DNA from: Leptotrichia sp. oral taxon 218 | Lineage (GTDB): Bacteria; Fusobacteriota; Fusobacteriia; Fusobacteriales; Leptotrichiaceae | Assembly: GCF_018128225.1 (NCBI RefSeq) | Contig: NZ_CP072377.1 | Span: forward strand, 2,108,001-2,172,000 | Direction of reading: 5' to 3' | Length of the DNA: 64,000 nucleotides | Shown: positions 17,928 through 26,706 of the stretch, in pieces | Layout of the letters: every line of letters begins with the position of its first letter | Position numbering within the stretch: position 1 is the first letter of the stretch | The notes under the pieces: model-generated | Database searches by the model: none | What the model was told of the DNA's origin: nothing | What the model saw: the letters and a program-made list of their open reading frames with translations, nothing else | Made by a program: the position numbers and the translations under genes

Positions 17928-18326
17928 ATGAAAAAATTTATTTTTTTAGCGATTTTAATTGTTTCAAGCCTTGCTTTGGCTGATTATACATTTACAACAA
18001 GAAAAACTTATTGCACAAATCCAGATTACGATTCAGCTACAATGTATTATGATAGAGATGGTTATCCATATATTGCAGTTAGATTTCAAAACTGCTATTA
18101 TAATGGAAACAAAGTTAGTGGAGGTTCTTTTGTATTTTATGGTTTCGAAGTAAATCAAGATTTTTTCAATCGTGTAATAAAATCACAACATCCTTATTTG
18201 TTTTTTAGAGACGGTGTTACTGTTACTGTTGAAGAAGCGTCTGATGGACTACATTGGAAAGTCCTTAATAGAAGTGTTTCAGGAAGACCGCCATATGTGT
18301 TTAAAAGTGAATATCAATATGAATAA
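17928..18326 (+). CDS. Small secreted protein of unknown function
   Basis: 132 residues from the ATG at 17928, which follows AAGGAGGAAATTT; the long in-frame extension upstream contains the promoter and is not coding. A signal peptide (MKKFIFLAILIVSSLALA) ends near residue 18. The mature part is about 110 residues, rich in Tyr and aromatic residues, with two Cys (KTYCTNP and FQNCYYNG) that could form one disulfide. I do not recognise a family. It has its own promoter and is followed by a terminator. A periplasmic or surface role is inferred only from the signal peptide. Confidence 0.7.
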   Translation: MKKFIFLAILIVSSLALADYTFTTRKTYCTNPDYDSATMYYDRDGYPYIAVRFQNCYYNGNKVSGGSFVFYGFEVNQDFFNRVIKSQHPYLFFRDGVTVTVEEASDGLHWKVLNRSVSGRPPYVFKSEYQYE

Positions 18327-18396
18327 ATTATTATAAATTTAAAATTATTTCATTAACTTAGAATATATGTTTTATTGAAAAAATTAATTAAAATAA

Positions 18397-18427
18397 AAAT
18401 CTTGTTTAATATGACAAGATTTTTTTA
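18397..18427 (+). terminator. Terminator after the small secreted protein gene
   Basis: AAATCTTG/CAAGATTT stem of eight bases, ten-base loop, then a T run. Confidence 0.85.
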
Positions 18428-18563
18428 TTTTTATATTAAAAGTTGTTTTGTCAACTAAATTATATTTTAACTTGTTTTTTTAAAACTTTTTTGTTGAAAA
18501 AAATGTCAATATATGATAAACTAAGAATTAATATAAGTAAATTTAGAGTACAAAAAAATTTAC

Positions 18564-18592
18564 TGGACAATTTTTTTAAAATTTGATACAAT
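18564..18592 (+). promoter_or_regulatory. Promoter of the infA-rpoA operon
   Basis: TGGACA (18564-18569), 17-base spacer, TACAAT (18587-18592), about 25 bases before infA. Expected leader is short and carries the GAGGTG ribosome site. Confidence 0.72.
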
Positions 18593-18616
18593 AAAAAGGA
18601 TCCGAGGTGATTTTCA

Positions 18617-18835
18617 ATGGCAAAACAGGATGTTCTTGAGCTGGAAGGAGAAATAATCGAAGCATTGCCAAATGCGATGTTTCAAGTAAGGCTTGAAAAT
18701 GGACACGAAGTTTTAGGACATATCTCAGGAAAAATGAGAATGAACTATATAAAAATTTTACCAGGGGATAAAGTTACGGTTGAAGTTTCTCCGTATGATT
18801 TATCGAGAGGTAGAATTGTATATAGAAAAAAATAA
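18617..18835 (+). CDS. infA: Translation initiation factor IF-1
   Basis: 72 residues, the standard length, a single OB-fold: [20 protein letters not shown], then [20 protein letters not shown] and RGRIVYRKK. Binds the ribosomal A site during initiation. It is the first gene of the conserved infA-rpmJ-rpsM-rpsK-rpsD-rpoA-rplQ block, with a promoter directly upstream. Confidence 0.97.
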   Translation: MAKQDVLELEGEIIEALPNAMFQVRLENGHEVLGHISGKMRMNYIKILPGDKVTVEVSPYDLSRGRIVYRKK

Positions 18836-18856
18836 AATCTGGAAGGAGGGTTTTTA

Positions 18857-18970
18857 GTGAAAGTAAAAGCTTCAGTAAAACCTATGTGTGACAAATGTAA
18901 AGTTATTAAACGTCACGGAAAAGTAAGAGTAATATGCGAAAACCCTAAACACAAACAAATACAAGGATAA
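18857..18970 (+). CDS. rpmJ: 50S ribosomal protein L36
   Basis: 37 residues from a GTG at 18857, preceded by GGAAGGAGG. It reads [19 protein letters not shown] and ends NPKHKQIQG. Cys11, Cys14, Cys27 and His32 form the zinc site, so this is the zinc-binding (C+) form. The gene is only 114 bases and lies between infA and rpsM in the canonical order. Confidence 0.96.
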   Translation: MKVKASVKPMCDKCKVIKRHGKVRVICENPKHKQIQG

Positions 18971-19162
18971 TTAATATTTTTTAAAAATATTTAGGCGAAA
19001 AAAGTTAAAAACAAACTGATTAAAAATTTTTATTATAAGACTTTTAAAGATATTTAAAATAAAAATTGTAAAAGTATGTTTAGCTGTAGAGCTTATTCCT
19101 TATAGCATTTGTGAGGGCATATTGAAGAAGATTAAAAATATCAAAAACGAGGAGGAAACAAT

Positions 19163-19528
19163 TTGGCTAGAATAGCAGGAGTAGATATTCCAAGAAATAA
19201 AAGAGTAGAAATTTCATTAACTTACATTTTTGGAATTGGAAAAAGCACTTCAAATAAAATTTTAGAAAAAGCAGGTGTTGACAAAGACACTAGAGTTAAA
19301 GATTTAACAGAAGAACAAGTAGCACAAATCAGAAACTTTGTAGAAGAATATAAAGTTGAAGGTGAATTGAGAAAAGAAATCAGACTTAACATAAAAAGAT
19401 TACTTGATATAAAAAGTTACAGAGGATTAAGACATAGAAACGGTTTACCTGTAAGAGGACAAAAAACTAAAACAAACGCAAGAACAAGAAAAGGGCCAGT
19501 TAAAATGGCAGTGGCTAAGAAAAAATAA
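19163..19528 (+). CDS. rpsM: 30S ribosomal protein S13
   Basis: 121 residues beginning [25 protein letters not shown] with the TTG start at 19163 behind GGAGG. The C-terminal [25 protein letters not shown] tail that contacts tRNA and the head bridges is conserved (shown here by its key residues [11 protein letters not shown]). The 190-base gap after rpmJ is longer than the other spacings in the operon and holds no gene I can call. Confidence 0.97.
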   Translation: MARIAGVDIPRNKRVEISLTYIFGIGKSTSNKILEKAGVDKDTRVKDLTEEQVAQIRNFVEEYKVEGELRKEIRLNIKRLLDIKSYRGLRHRNGLPVRGQKTKTNARTRKGPVKMAVAKKK

Positions 19529-19558
19529 TAAATTATTAAGTTAAGGAGGAAACCATAA

Positions 19559-19948
19559 GTGGCTAAAAAACCAGCAGTTTCAAAAAAGAAAAAATTAAAA
19601 AATATTCCTAATGGGATAGCATATATACATTCTACTTTCAATAACACTGTTGTAACAATTACAGATGCAGAAGGAAAAGTAGTAATCTGGAAATCAGGAG
19701 GAACTTCAGGTTTCAAAGGAACTAAAAAAGGAACTCCATTCGCAGCTCAAATAGCAGCTGAACAAGCAGCTCAAGTTGCAATTGAAAATGGAATGAAACA
19801 AATCGAAATTAAAATAAAAGGACCGGGATCTGGAAGAGAAGCTTCTATAAGATCAATTCAAGCAACTGGATTAGAAGTAACAAGAATAGTTGATATAACT
19901 CCAGTGCCTCACAATGGTGCAAGACCACCTAAAAAGAGAAGACCGTAA
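19559..19948 (+). CDS. rpsK: 30S ribosomal protein S11
   Basis: 129 residues, start GTG at 19559 after AAGGAGG. Core motifs are [47 protein letters not shown] and the terminal [16 protein letters not shown]. The protein forms part of the 30S platform. Normal length and position. Confidence 0.97.
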   Translation: MAKKPAVSKKKKLKNIPNGIAYIHSTFNNTVVTITDAEGKVVIWKSGGTSGFKGTKKGTPFAAQIAAEQAAQVAIENGMKQIEIKIKGPGSGREASIRSIQATGLEVTRIVDITPVPHNGARPPKKRRP

Positions 19949-19976
19949 TTTTAAAAAATAAGGAGGAAATAGATAA

Positions 19977-20564
19977 ATGGCAAGAAATAGACAGCCGGTT
20001 TTGAAAAAATGTAGAAATCTTGGTTTAGATCCAAGCGTTCTAGGAGTAAATAAAAAGTCAAACAGAAACATTAGACCAAATGCAAATAGAAAATTAACTG
20101 AATACGGAACACAATTAAGAGAAAAACAAAGAGCAAGATTTGTTTACGGAGTTCAAGAAAAACAATTTTATAAATTATATGAAGAAGCAACAAGAAAAGA
20201 AGGAGTAACAGGGGAATTATTACTTCAATACTTGGAAAGAAGATTAGATAATGTAATTTACAGACTAGGATTTGGTGGTACAAGAAGACAAGCAAGACAA
20301 ATCGTAAGTCACGGACATATTTTAATTAACGGAAAAAGAGTAGATATCGCTTCTTATAGAGTAAAACAAGGTGATGTTATTACTGTAAAAGAAGATTCAA
20401 AAGAATTAGCAATCATTAAGGAATCTGTTGGACAAAAAACAGTTCCAGGATGGCTATCACTTGAAGAAGGTTCATTAACTGCAAAAGTATTGGAAAATCC
20501 AGGAAGAGATGCTGTTGACTTCGAAATTGATGAAGCAATGATTATCGAGTATTACTCTAGATAA
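19977..20564 (+). CDS. rpsD: 30S ribosomal protein S4
   Basis: 195 residues. The N-terminal region lacks the four-Cys zinc site of some S4 proteins (starts ARNRQPVLKKCRNLG, only one Cys). The S4 domain is present: RRLDNVIYRLGFGGTRRQAR and HGHILINGKRVDIAS. It nucleates 30S assembly and in other bacteria represses this operon by binding its mRNA. Spacing of 28 bases after rpsK with AGGAGG. Confidence 0.97.
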   Translation: MARNRQPVLKKCRNLGLDPSVLGVNKKSNRNIRPNANRKLTEYGTQLREKQRARFVYGVQEKQFYKLYEEATRKEGVTGELLLQYLERRLDNVIYRLGFGGTRRQARQIVSHGHILINGKRVDIASYRVKQGDVITVKEDSKELAIIKESVGQKTVPGWLSLEEGSLTAKVLENPGRDAVDFEIDEAMIIEYYSR

Positions 20565-20595
20565 TAATATTTTGTTCGAAGGAGATGAATTAGCT

Positions 20596-21576
20596 TTGTT
20601 AAAAATTGAAAAAATAGCTAAAAATGTTAAATTAACAGAAGAAAAAACAGATGATTACACAGCAAAATATACATTGGAACCTTTATACAGAGGTTATGGA
20701 AATACTATTGGAAATGCACTGAGAAGAATATTATTATCTTCAATACCAGGGACAGCAATTAAAGGAATTAAAATTGACGGAGTTTTAAATGAGTTTTCTA
20801 CAATCGAAGGTGTAAAAGAAGCGGTTACAGACATTATTCTGAATGTAAAGGAAATCGTTGTAGAAGCTGATGAGCCAGGTGAGAAAAAAATGAGTCTATG
20901 TGTGAAAGGACCTGCTGTAATTACAGCTGCCGACATAAAAGTAGAACCTGGACTAAAAATTATAAATCCAGATCAAGTTATAATGACTGTTACAGTTGAT
21001 AAAGAGATTAATATAGAATTTCTTGTAGATTCTGGAGAAGGATTTGTAATTTCTGATGAAATAAATACAGATGGATGGCCAATTGGATATTTGGCAGTAG
21101 ATGCGATTTATACGCCTATTAAAAGAGTAAATTATACTGTAGAAGACACAATGGTTGGAAGAGTTACAAACTACGATAAATTGATTTTGGAAATTGCAAC
21201 TGATGGAAGTATTGAAATAAAAGACGCATTATCTTATGCGGTGGAATTACTAACTTGGCATGTGGAACCATTTGCAAATATTGGAAACAGTATGAGCAAA
21301 TATCGTGAAGAAGAAGTGGAAACAGTTGTGCCAACTAGTGAATCTGAATCTAGCGTTGAAGATATGAAAATTGAAGAATTAGACTTTACAGTTCGTTCTT
21401 ATAACTGCTTGAAAAAAGCTGGAGTTAATACAATTTCTGATTTAACTTCAATGAGTTATAATGAATTGTTAAAAATAAAAAATTTAGGTAAAAAATCTTT
21501 AAACGAAATCATTGATAAAATGAAAGAGCTTGGTTACGACTTAAGCGAACATGTTTCAACTAACGAAGAAAACTAA
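20596..21576 (+). CDS. rpoA: RNA polymerase alpha subunit
   Basis: The most likely start is the TTG at 20596 (MLKIEKIAKN), 11 bases after AAGGAG. The further in-frame TTG at 20572 has no Shine-Dalgarno. That gives 326 residues. The N-terminal dimerisation domain shows LEPLYRGYGNTIGNALRRILLSS. After an acidic linker, the C-terminal domain (EELDFTVRSYNCLKKAGVNTI, then LLKIKNLGKKSLNEI) binds UP elements and activators. Assembles beta and beta' subunits. Confidence 0.96.
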   Translation: MLKIEKIAKNVKLTEEKTDDYTAKYTLEPLYRGYGNTIGNALRRILLSSIPGTAIKGIKIDGVLNEFSTIEGVKEAVTDIILNVKEIVVEADEPGEKKMSLCVKGPAVITAADIKVEPGLKIINPDQVIMTVTVDKEINIEFLVDSGEGFVISDEINTDGWPIGYLAVDAIYTPIKRVNYTVEDTMVGRVTNYDKLILEIATDGSIEIKDALSYAVELLTWHVEPFANIGNSMSKYREEEVETVVPTSESESSVEDMKIEELDFTVRSYNCLKKAGVNTISDLTSMSYNELLKIKNLGKKSLNEIIDKMKELGYDLSEHVSTNEEN

Positions 21577-21610
21577 AAAAATTGACTAAAACTTTTGACG
21601 AGGAGGGAAA

Positions 21611-21985
21611 ATGAATCATAATAAATCATATAGAAAGTTAGGGAGAAGAACTGACCATAGATTAGCTATGCTTAAAAATATGACAATTTCTCTAGTAAAA
21701 GCTGAACAAATTGAAACTACTGTGACAAGAGCTAAAGAATTGAGAAAATTTGTTGAAAAATCTATAACTTTAGGAAAAAAATATAATAACTCAACTGATG
21801 CTGCAAGAAGAGTACATTTGAGAAGACAAGCCTTCGCTTTTTTAAGAAATGAAGAAGCAGTTGGAAAAATCTTTAATGAATTAGCTCCAAAATATGCTGA
21901 TAGAAATGGTGGATACACTAGAATTATTAAAACAGCAGTTAGAAGAGGAGATTCAGCTGAATTAGCAATTATTGAATTAGTATAA
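21611..21985 (+). CDS. rplQ: 50S ribosomal protein L17
   Basis: 124 residues: [22 protein letters not shown] at the start, [14 protein letters not shown], and [24 protein letters not shown] at the end (key residues RRGD). It is the last gene of the operon, with a terminator starting eight bases after its stop. Confidence 0.97.
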   Translation: MNHNKSYRKLGRRTDHRLAMLKNMTISLVKAEQIETTVTRAKELRKFVEKSITLGKKYNNSTDAARRVHLRRQAFAFLRNEEAVGKIFNELAPKYADRNGGYTRIIKTAVRRGDSAELAIIELV

Positions 21986-21992
21986 TATTTAT

Positions 21993-22021
21993 AAAAGTGG
22001 CATTTTGCCGCTTTTTTTTTG
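21993..22021 (+). terminator. Terminator of the ribosomal-protein operon
   Basis: GTGGCA/TGCCGC stem extended by AAAA/TTTT, three-base loop, then at least nine T. Confidence 0.9.
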
Positions 22022-22074
22022 AAAAAATTTAGTAATATATTTCAAAATTAATTTAAATTTAATTTAAAAATAAT

Positions 22075-22103
22075 GATAAAAAAATTTGGGGGGGGGGTAT
22101 AAT
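22075..22103 (+). promoter_or_regulatory. Promoter with a ten-G tract in the spacer (candidate phase-variable)
   Basis: Ten consecutive G (22088-22097) directly abut a consensus -10, TATAAT (22098-22103). The corresponding -35 region near 22075-22080 (GATAAA) is weak. A G10 run is highly exceptional in sequence this AT-rich. Homopolymers in the -35 to -10 spacer can change length by slipped-strand mispairing and so change promoter strength; the best-known case is poly-G at Neisseria porA. Confidence 0.62.
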
Positions 22104-22149
22104 AAATTGATAAATGTTAATTGTATATTACAAGATGTGGAGGTTTAAA

Positions 22150-22371
22150 ATGAGAATAAATTTTTTATATTATTTAATTTTTACTGGAATTTGTATAGTA
22201 ATTCCTGTTATAGGTTGGGGATTTTGGTTAGGTACAACAGTTCTAATAGTAGCTTATAATTTTTTGATAATGGGTTCAAAATCAAAAAGAAAAAAAGAAG
22301 AATTAGAAGATTTACAAAAAAAATATACTAAAGAATTAATAAATAAAAAGAAAGATAATTTTTGGGATTAG
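22150..22371 (+). CDS. Small membrane protein, unknown
   Basis: 73 residues from the ATG at 22150, six bases after GGAGG. It has two hydrophobic segments (LYYLIFTGICIVIPVIGWG and FWLGTTVLIVAYNFLIM) and a charged Lys/Glu-rich tail that is probably cytoplasmic. I do not recognise the family. It lies 47 bases downstream of the TATAAT that is flanked by the G10 tract, and 14 bases before a second membrane-anchored protein gene, so the two form a probable phase-variable operon. Confidence 0.68.
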   Translation: MRINFLYYLIFTGICIVIPVIGWGFWLGTTVLIVAYNFLIMGSKSKRKKEELEDLQKKYTKELINKKKDNFWD

Positions 22372-22385
22372 TGGAGGAAATATAG

Positions 22386-23156
22386 ATGGCATATTTAATT
22401 ATCTTTTTAATAATATTATCAATTCCTATATTAATTATATCTTCAATTATTAATGTATTTAAAACTTCGGGAAAAAAAAGAAGGAAGAAATCTGAAGAAA
22501 AAAAAATTAAAAAGCGAATAATGATAGAGCGACGAGAAGAAGAAGTAAAAAAATTAACAGAAAAAGAATTACTTATTAGAATACAAAATGAAAATGATGA
22601 TATTGCAAAACTTGAACTTGGAAAAATATATTCAAAAAAATTATTTAAAAATTTAGAAATAGAAGACGAGTATTATAAAAATAATAAGAATAATAGAAAT
22701 TTAGAACTAAATGAAGCCGACGAAGTTTTATATGCAGGAGCTGAAAACTTATTTAAAACTGTAATAATGAATAGAAATTTAGAAGGATGTTATTATTTAG
22801 CAAGATTTTATGATAAGTTTGCTGAAATTGTAATGGGGAAAGGTAAGAGAGAAACAACTTTAAATAAAGCAATACAGTGTTATATGAAATATGGGGATGT
22901 TTCAACTTTTTTAAGAGCAGGAAAACTTTCAATAGGAAAATATAGAAGTAATGGAAATTATAATTATTTTTTTGTTTCTAAAGAAGCTTATACAAAAGCA
23001 GCTGAATTAGGTAGTGTTGAAGCTAAAGAAGTGTTGGGAAGATTAATGATTGAAGAAATGAGAATAAATAATTTAGAGAAAGAAGAAGGATTTTTTGATG
23101 ATGATACAGTAAAAGAATTAGAGTATCTTGATGATATTCCAAAAGTAGTAGAATAA
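22386..23156 (+). CDS. Membrane-anchored protein with Sel1-like repeat
   Basis: 256 residues. One N-terminal transmembrane helix (about residues 3-24) is followed by a very basic then acidic coiled-coil-like segment (to about residue 65). The rest is helical with TPR/Sel1-type repeats, clearest at AYTKAAELGSVEAKEVLGRLM near the C-terminus; an earlier helical pair includes NLEGCYYLARFYDKF. Such repeats usually hold protein partners. The function is unknown. It follows the small membrane protein with GGAGG and is ended by a strong terminator. Confidence 0.7.
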   Translation: MAYLIIFLIILSIPILIISSIINVFKTSGKKRRKKSEEKKIKKRIMIERREEEVKKLTEKELLIRIQNENDDIAKLELGKIYSKKLFKNLEIEDEYYKNNKNNRNLELNEADEVLYAGAENLFKTVIMNRNLEGCYYLARFYDKFAEIVMGKGKRETTLNKAIQCYMKYGDVSTFLRAGKLSIGKYRSNGNYNYFFVSKEAYTKAAELGSVEAKEVLGRLMIEEMRINNLEKEEGFFDDDTVKELEYLDDIPKVVE

Positions 23157-23212
23157 AATAAGTTTATTGAATAAAAAATTTTATACTGTTATTAAGTAAT
23201 ATATATTTTTGG

Positions 23213-23247
23213 CTACTAAATTTAGTAAAATAAATTTAGTAGTTTTT
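23213..23247 (+). terminator. Terminator after the Sel1-like gene
   Basis: Perfect 11-base stem CTACTAAATTT/AAATTTAGTAG, eight-base loop, T5. Confidence 0.88.
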
Positions 23248-23292
23248 AAATTTTAAAGAAATTATTTAATTTAGGTAGTCGCCAGTTCGTAA

Positions 23293-23304
23293 GTGTGATA
23301 TAAT
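23293..23304 (+). promoter_or_regulatory. Extended -10 promoter of the S1-domain protein
   Basis: TGTGATATAAT: a TG-extended -10 with TATAAT at 23299-23304, about 35 bases before the start codon. No good -35 is visible, which is common for extended -10 promoters. Confidence 0.55.
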
Positions 23305-23339
23305 AAGTACATAAAAATTGTAAAAAAGAGAGGAAGATT

Positions 23340-25151
23340 ATGAGCGAAAAAGATTTATTTGTAGAAATGCTGCCAAATTATTTGCCAGAAGAGAGAAAAA
23401 GAGGCGATGTAATTGAAGGTGTGATTTCGAGAAAAGAAATTGAATTTGGATATTTGGACTTAAATTCTAAAAAAGAAGGAAGAATTTTGGTTCGTGAAAT
23501 TGAAGATTTTAATGTTGGAGATAAAATCGAAGTTAAAATTTTAAGAGAAGATGAAAATAATATCGTTGTTTCAAAATTTTTATTGGACAAAGCGAAAGAG
23601 TTTGTTTCGTATAATGTAAATGACATTGTCACAGGAGAAATTTCTAAAAAAATTAAAGGCGGTTATGTTGTAAAAATTGGGAAAAATGAAGCATTTTTGC
23701 CATTTTCACTTGCTAGATTTGAAAAAGATAAAGATTATACAGGTCAAAAGTTTAAATTTTTGATAAAAGAAAAAAGTAAAAATAAAATTGTGGTTTCTCG
23801 AAGCGATTTGATTAAAATTGAAGAAGAAAAATATTTTGAAAAGATAAATGTTGGAGATGTTGTAACTGGGAAAATTAAAGAAGTATTGGATTTTGGACTT
23901 GTTACGGATTTAGGAGCGACAAATGGATTTGTACATATTTCTGAAATTTCTTGGAATCCAGTTGATGACTTGGTTGAAAAATTTGGGATAAATGATGAAA
24001 TTAGTGCAAAAGTTATTGAAAAAGACACTGAAAAAAATAAATTGAAATTGAGTATAAAACAACTTTCACAAAATCCTTGGGAAATATTTGAAGAAAAACA
24101 TAAAATTGGGGATACTGTAAAAGTTAGAGTGACAGAAATTCTTGACTTTGGACTTGTTGGAAATATTTTAGGAAGTGATATTTCAGGATTTGTGCACTTT
24201 AGTGAACTTGCTTGGAATAAAGGTGCTAAAGAATTGAAAAACTATAAAGTTGGCGATGAGTTTGAAGCAAAAATTATTGAAATTGAGAGCACTAAGAGAA
24301 ATGTGAAATTGAGTGTAAAACAATTAGTTGAAAATCCTTGGGAAAAAGTGAAAGAAAACTACAAAGTTGGCGATGTTTTAGAAAGACCAATTTCTGAAAT
24401 ATTTGATTTTGGACTTCTTATTGAAGTTGAAAAAGATGTTGACGGACTTCTTCACATCACGGATTTGGCTTACAAAAAAGTTTCAAATTTGGCGTCAAAA
24501 TATAAAGTTGGCGATATTATTAAATCTAAAATTATTGGATTTAATGATGAAAAAAATAGAATTTCTTTGAGCGTTAAAGCGATTTTTGATGAAAAATGGG
24601 AAAATCTTGAAAATAATTATGACTTGACTCAGGCTTTAAAAGGAAAAGTTGTGAATGTTCAGGATTATGGAATTTTTGTGGAAATTGAAGAAGGAATTGA
24701 AGCATTTATCCATAAAAATGAATTTTCTTGGAATAAGAGAGAGAAAAAATCTTATAAAGTTGGCGATGAAGTTGAATTTAAAATAATTGTAATGGATAAA
24801 ATTGAGAAAAAATTGGCTGGAAGCATAAAACAGCTTACAAAATCTCCTTGGACTGAAGTTACAGAACAATATAAAGTTGGAAATATTGTAAATACTCAAA
24901 TTGAAGAAGTGACTGAAAATTTTGTATTAGTTAAATTGACTGATAGATTTAATGGAATTATTCCAAAAAGAGAATTATCAGAACATTTCTTAAAAAATAT
25001 TTCTGAAAGTTTTAATGTTGGAGATAAAGTTACTGCAATAATTACTGACATAAATGACAAGAAAAAATCAATTGCACTGTCAATTAGAAGAGTTCATCAA
25101 ATGGAAGAAAAAAAAGAAATGGAAGAACTGCTAAAAATTTATGGAGTGTAA
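23340..25151 (+). CDS. rpsA: Seven-domain S1 RNA-binding protein (ribosomal protein S1 type)
   Basis: 603 residues made almost entirely of tandem S1 OB-folds. I count seven: about residues 17-85, 92-155, 165-243, 252-330, 338-415, 424-500 and 510-590. The clearest repeats have VGDVVTGKIKEVLDFGLV then GFVHISEISWN, and later copies show DFGLL and LHITDL or FIHKNEF. Each repeat is separated by a PWE-type linker (NPWEIFEEK, NPWEKVKEN, SPWTEVTEQ). The E. coli S1 has six domains and 557 residues. It probably delivers mRNA to the 30S subunit. It is monocistronic, between its own promoter and terminator. Confidence 0.88.
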   Translation: MSEKDLFVEMLPNYLPEERKRGDVIEGVISRKEIEFGYLDLNSKKEGRILVREIEDFNVGDKIEVKILREDENNIVVSKFLLDKAKEFVSYNVNDIVTGEISKKIKGGYVVKIGKNEAFLPFSLARFEKDKDYTGQKFKFLIKEKSKNKIVVSRSDLIKIEEEKYFEKINVGDVVTGKIKEVLDFGLVTDLGATNGFVHISEISWNPVDDLVEKFGINDEISAKVIEKDTEKNKLKLSIKQLSQNPWEIFEEKHKIGDTVKVRVTEILDFGLVGNILGSDISGFVHFSELAWNKGAKELKNYKVGDEFEAKIIEIESTKRNVKLSVKQLVENPWEKVKENYKVGDVLERPISEIFDFGLLIEVEKDVDGLLHITDLAYKKVSNLASKYKVGDIIKSKIIGFNDEKNRISLSVKAIFDEKWENLENNYDLTQALKGKVVNVQDYGIFVEIEEGIEAFIHKNEFSWNKREKKSYKVGDEVEFKIIVMDKIEKKLAGSIKQLTKSPWTEVTEQYKVGNIVNTQIEEVTENFVLVKLTDRFNGIIPKRELSEHFLKNISESFNVGDKVTAIITDINDKKKSIALSIRRVHQMEEKKEMEELLKIYGV

Positions 25152-25190
25152 TTTAATAAAATAAAAAAAATATTCATATTTTGATAAATT

Positions 25191-25232
25191 AAGAGCTAAT
25201 TTTTTGTATTTTTTAAAAATTAGTTCTTTTTA
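25191..25232 (+). terminator. Terminator after the S1-domain gene
   Basis: AAGAGCTAATTTTT pairs with AAAAATTAGTTCTT (one G-T) around a nine-base loop, then T5. Long AT-rich stem. Confidence 0.78.
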
Positions 25233-25266
25233 TTTTATATTTAAATTATAAAAAAATTATTTTTAA

Positions 25267-26657
25267 CAAAAGATAGCAAGAAGTCTCCGGCTTCTACAAG
25301 CGGGAGATGAATTGCTTTTTAAAAAGTTGAAAAAAGGATATATCTATGATACAATTTTTGTATAAAATATTGAAGAGAAGTTATAAATAATAAAATTTCT
25401 AAAAAAATAATTAAAATAATATCCAAAATCAAAAGGAGGTGTAATTTCATGAAATATAATTTAGCATTCAAATACAGAATTTATCCAAATAAGGAACAGA
25501 AATTTTTGATAAATAAGACTTTTGGATGTGTTCGTTTTGTTTACAATACGATTTTGTATACTGCGAATAAAATTTATGAAGAAACTGGAAAAAATAAAAT
25601 AATTACACCTGCTAGTTTGAAAAGTGAAAATCAATTTTTAAAAGAAGTGGACAGTCTGGCACTTTCAAATGCTCAATTGAATGTAAAACGATCGTTTACG
25701 AATTTCTTTCAAAAGAGAGCAAAGTTTCCAAAGTTCAAATCTAAAAAGAAAAGTGTTAAAAGTTACACGACAAATTGTGTGAATAATTCAATACGAATTG
25801 AGGAAAACAAATATTTGGTTTTGCCGAAATTGAAAAGAATAAAATTAAAATATCATAGAGAAATACCGAAGGATTACAAGATAAAGTCGGCAACATTGAC
25901 AAACAGTAATGGAAATTATTATGTTTCTATTTTGACGGAATTTGAAAAAGAAATTCAAAAAATGACAAATAGTGATAAAGTAATTGGACTTGATTTTTCA
26001 ATGTCTGAATTATTTGTCAGTTCTGAAAACTAAAGGGCTGATTATCCAAAATATTTTAGAATGCTGGAGAAAAAATTGAAAAAATTACAGAAATCATTAT
26101 CGAGAAAAGTGAAGTTTTCTAAAAATTGGTATAAGCAAAAAGCGAAAATATCAAAATTGCATGAGTATATCAAAAATTGCCGAAGGGATTTTTTGCATAA
26201 ATTATCGAAAAAATTGTCTGAAACATATAATGCTGTGGTTGTTGAAAATTTGAATATGAAAGGGATGAGTCAGGCATTAAATTTTGGAAAAAGTATAGGA
26301 GATAATGGATGGGGAATGTTTTTGAGAATGCTTGAGTATAAGTTGATGTTTTTAGGGAAACAATTTTTGAAGATAGATAAGTGGTTTCCGTCGTCGAAAA
26401 CTTGCAGTAAAGGTGGAAATGTTAAAGAGGAACTGAAATTATCAGAAAGAAGTTATAGATGTGAGTGCTGTGGAATTGAAATTGATAGAGATTATAATGC
26501 GGCACTGAATATAAAAAACATTGGAAAAGAGATGTTGAAATATTAGGAAATAAAAAGACAGGGTAGGAACTACCCGAAGAGCTTGGTAAATATATTTGGC
26601 TAACAAAAGCAGATACTTCCCAAGAAGCTCCCGCTTCTAAAAGCGGGAGTAGTTCAC
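25267..26657 (+). mobile_element. IS1341-type (IS200/IS605 superfamily) TnpB-only element, copy 1
   Basis: 1,391 bp without tnpA. The left end starts directly after TTTTTAA (25260-25266) and carries a hairpin in AAGTCTCCGGCTTC and ACAAGCGGGAGATGAATTGC (25280-25316). The right end has the hairpin GCTCCCGCTTCTAAAAGCGG and finishes GGGAGTAGTTCAC at 26657. Right-end sequence between the tnpB stop and 26657 (including GACAGGGTAGGAACTACCC) is where the guide-RNA scaffold of such elements lies. The same ends and this internal segment recur in copy 2 at 34.0-34.7 kb. The boundaries are inferred from the three-copy comparison. Confidence 0.82.
25449..26546 (+). pseudogene. tnpB: tnpB with nonsense codon and degraded zinc finger
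   Basis: 366 codons of an OrfB/TnpB RNA-guided nuclease with AAAGGAGG before the ATG. RuvC residues are present: Asp in VIGLDFSMSE, Glu in VVVENLNMKG and Asp in DRDYNAALNI. An in-frame TAA at 26031-26033 interrupts SSEN-KRADYPK; the reading frame continues unchanged after it, so AAA to TAA is the simplest cause. The zinc finger reads CSKGGN (GGT at 26412-26414) where the homologous fragment at 34.3 kb reads CSKCGN, so one of four Cys is lost. Two independent lesions make this a decayed gene. Confidence 0.88.
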
Positions 26658-26679
26658 ATTGTTAATTTTATTGTATAAT
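26653..26679 (+). promoter_or_regulatory. sbcDC promoter, partly built from the element end
   Basis: TATAAT at 26674-26679 lies 27 bases before sbcD. The only -35-like hexamer, TTCACA (26653-26658), has a 15-base spacer and consists of the last bases of the TnpB element plus one flanking base. The insertion may therefore have replaced the native -35. The call is tentative. Confidence 0.4.
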
Positions 26680-26706
26680 TATAAAAAACGAAAGTGGGAA
26701 GATTTA

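Noticed and set aside
18971-19162. Possible gene or structured leader between rpmJ and rpsM
   Set aside because: No frame with a ribosome site and no stable hairpin with a conserved pattern that I can name; probably spacer or an S4-type regulatory leader, which I cannot support.
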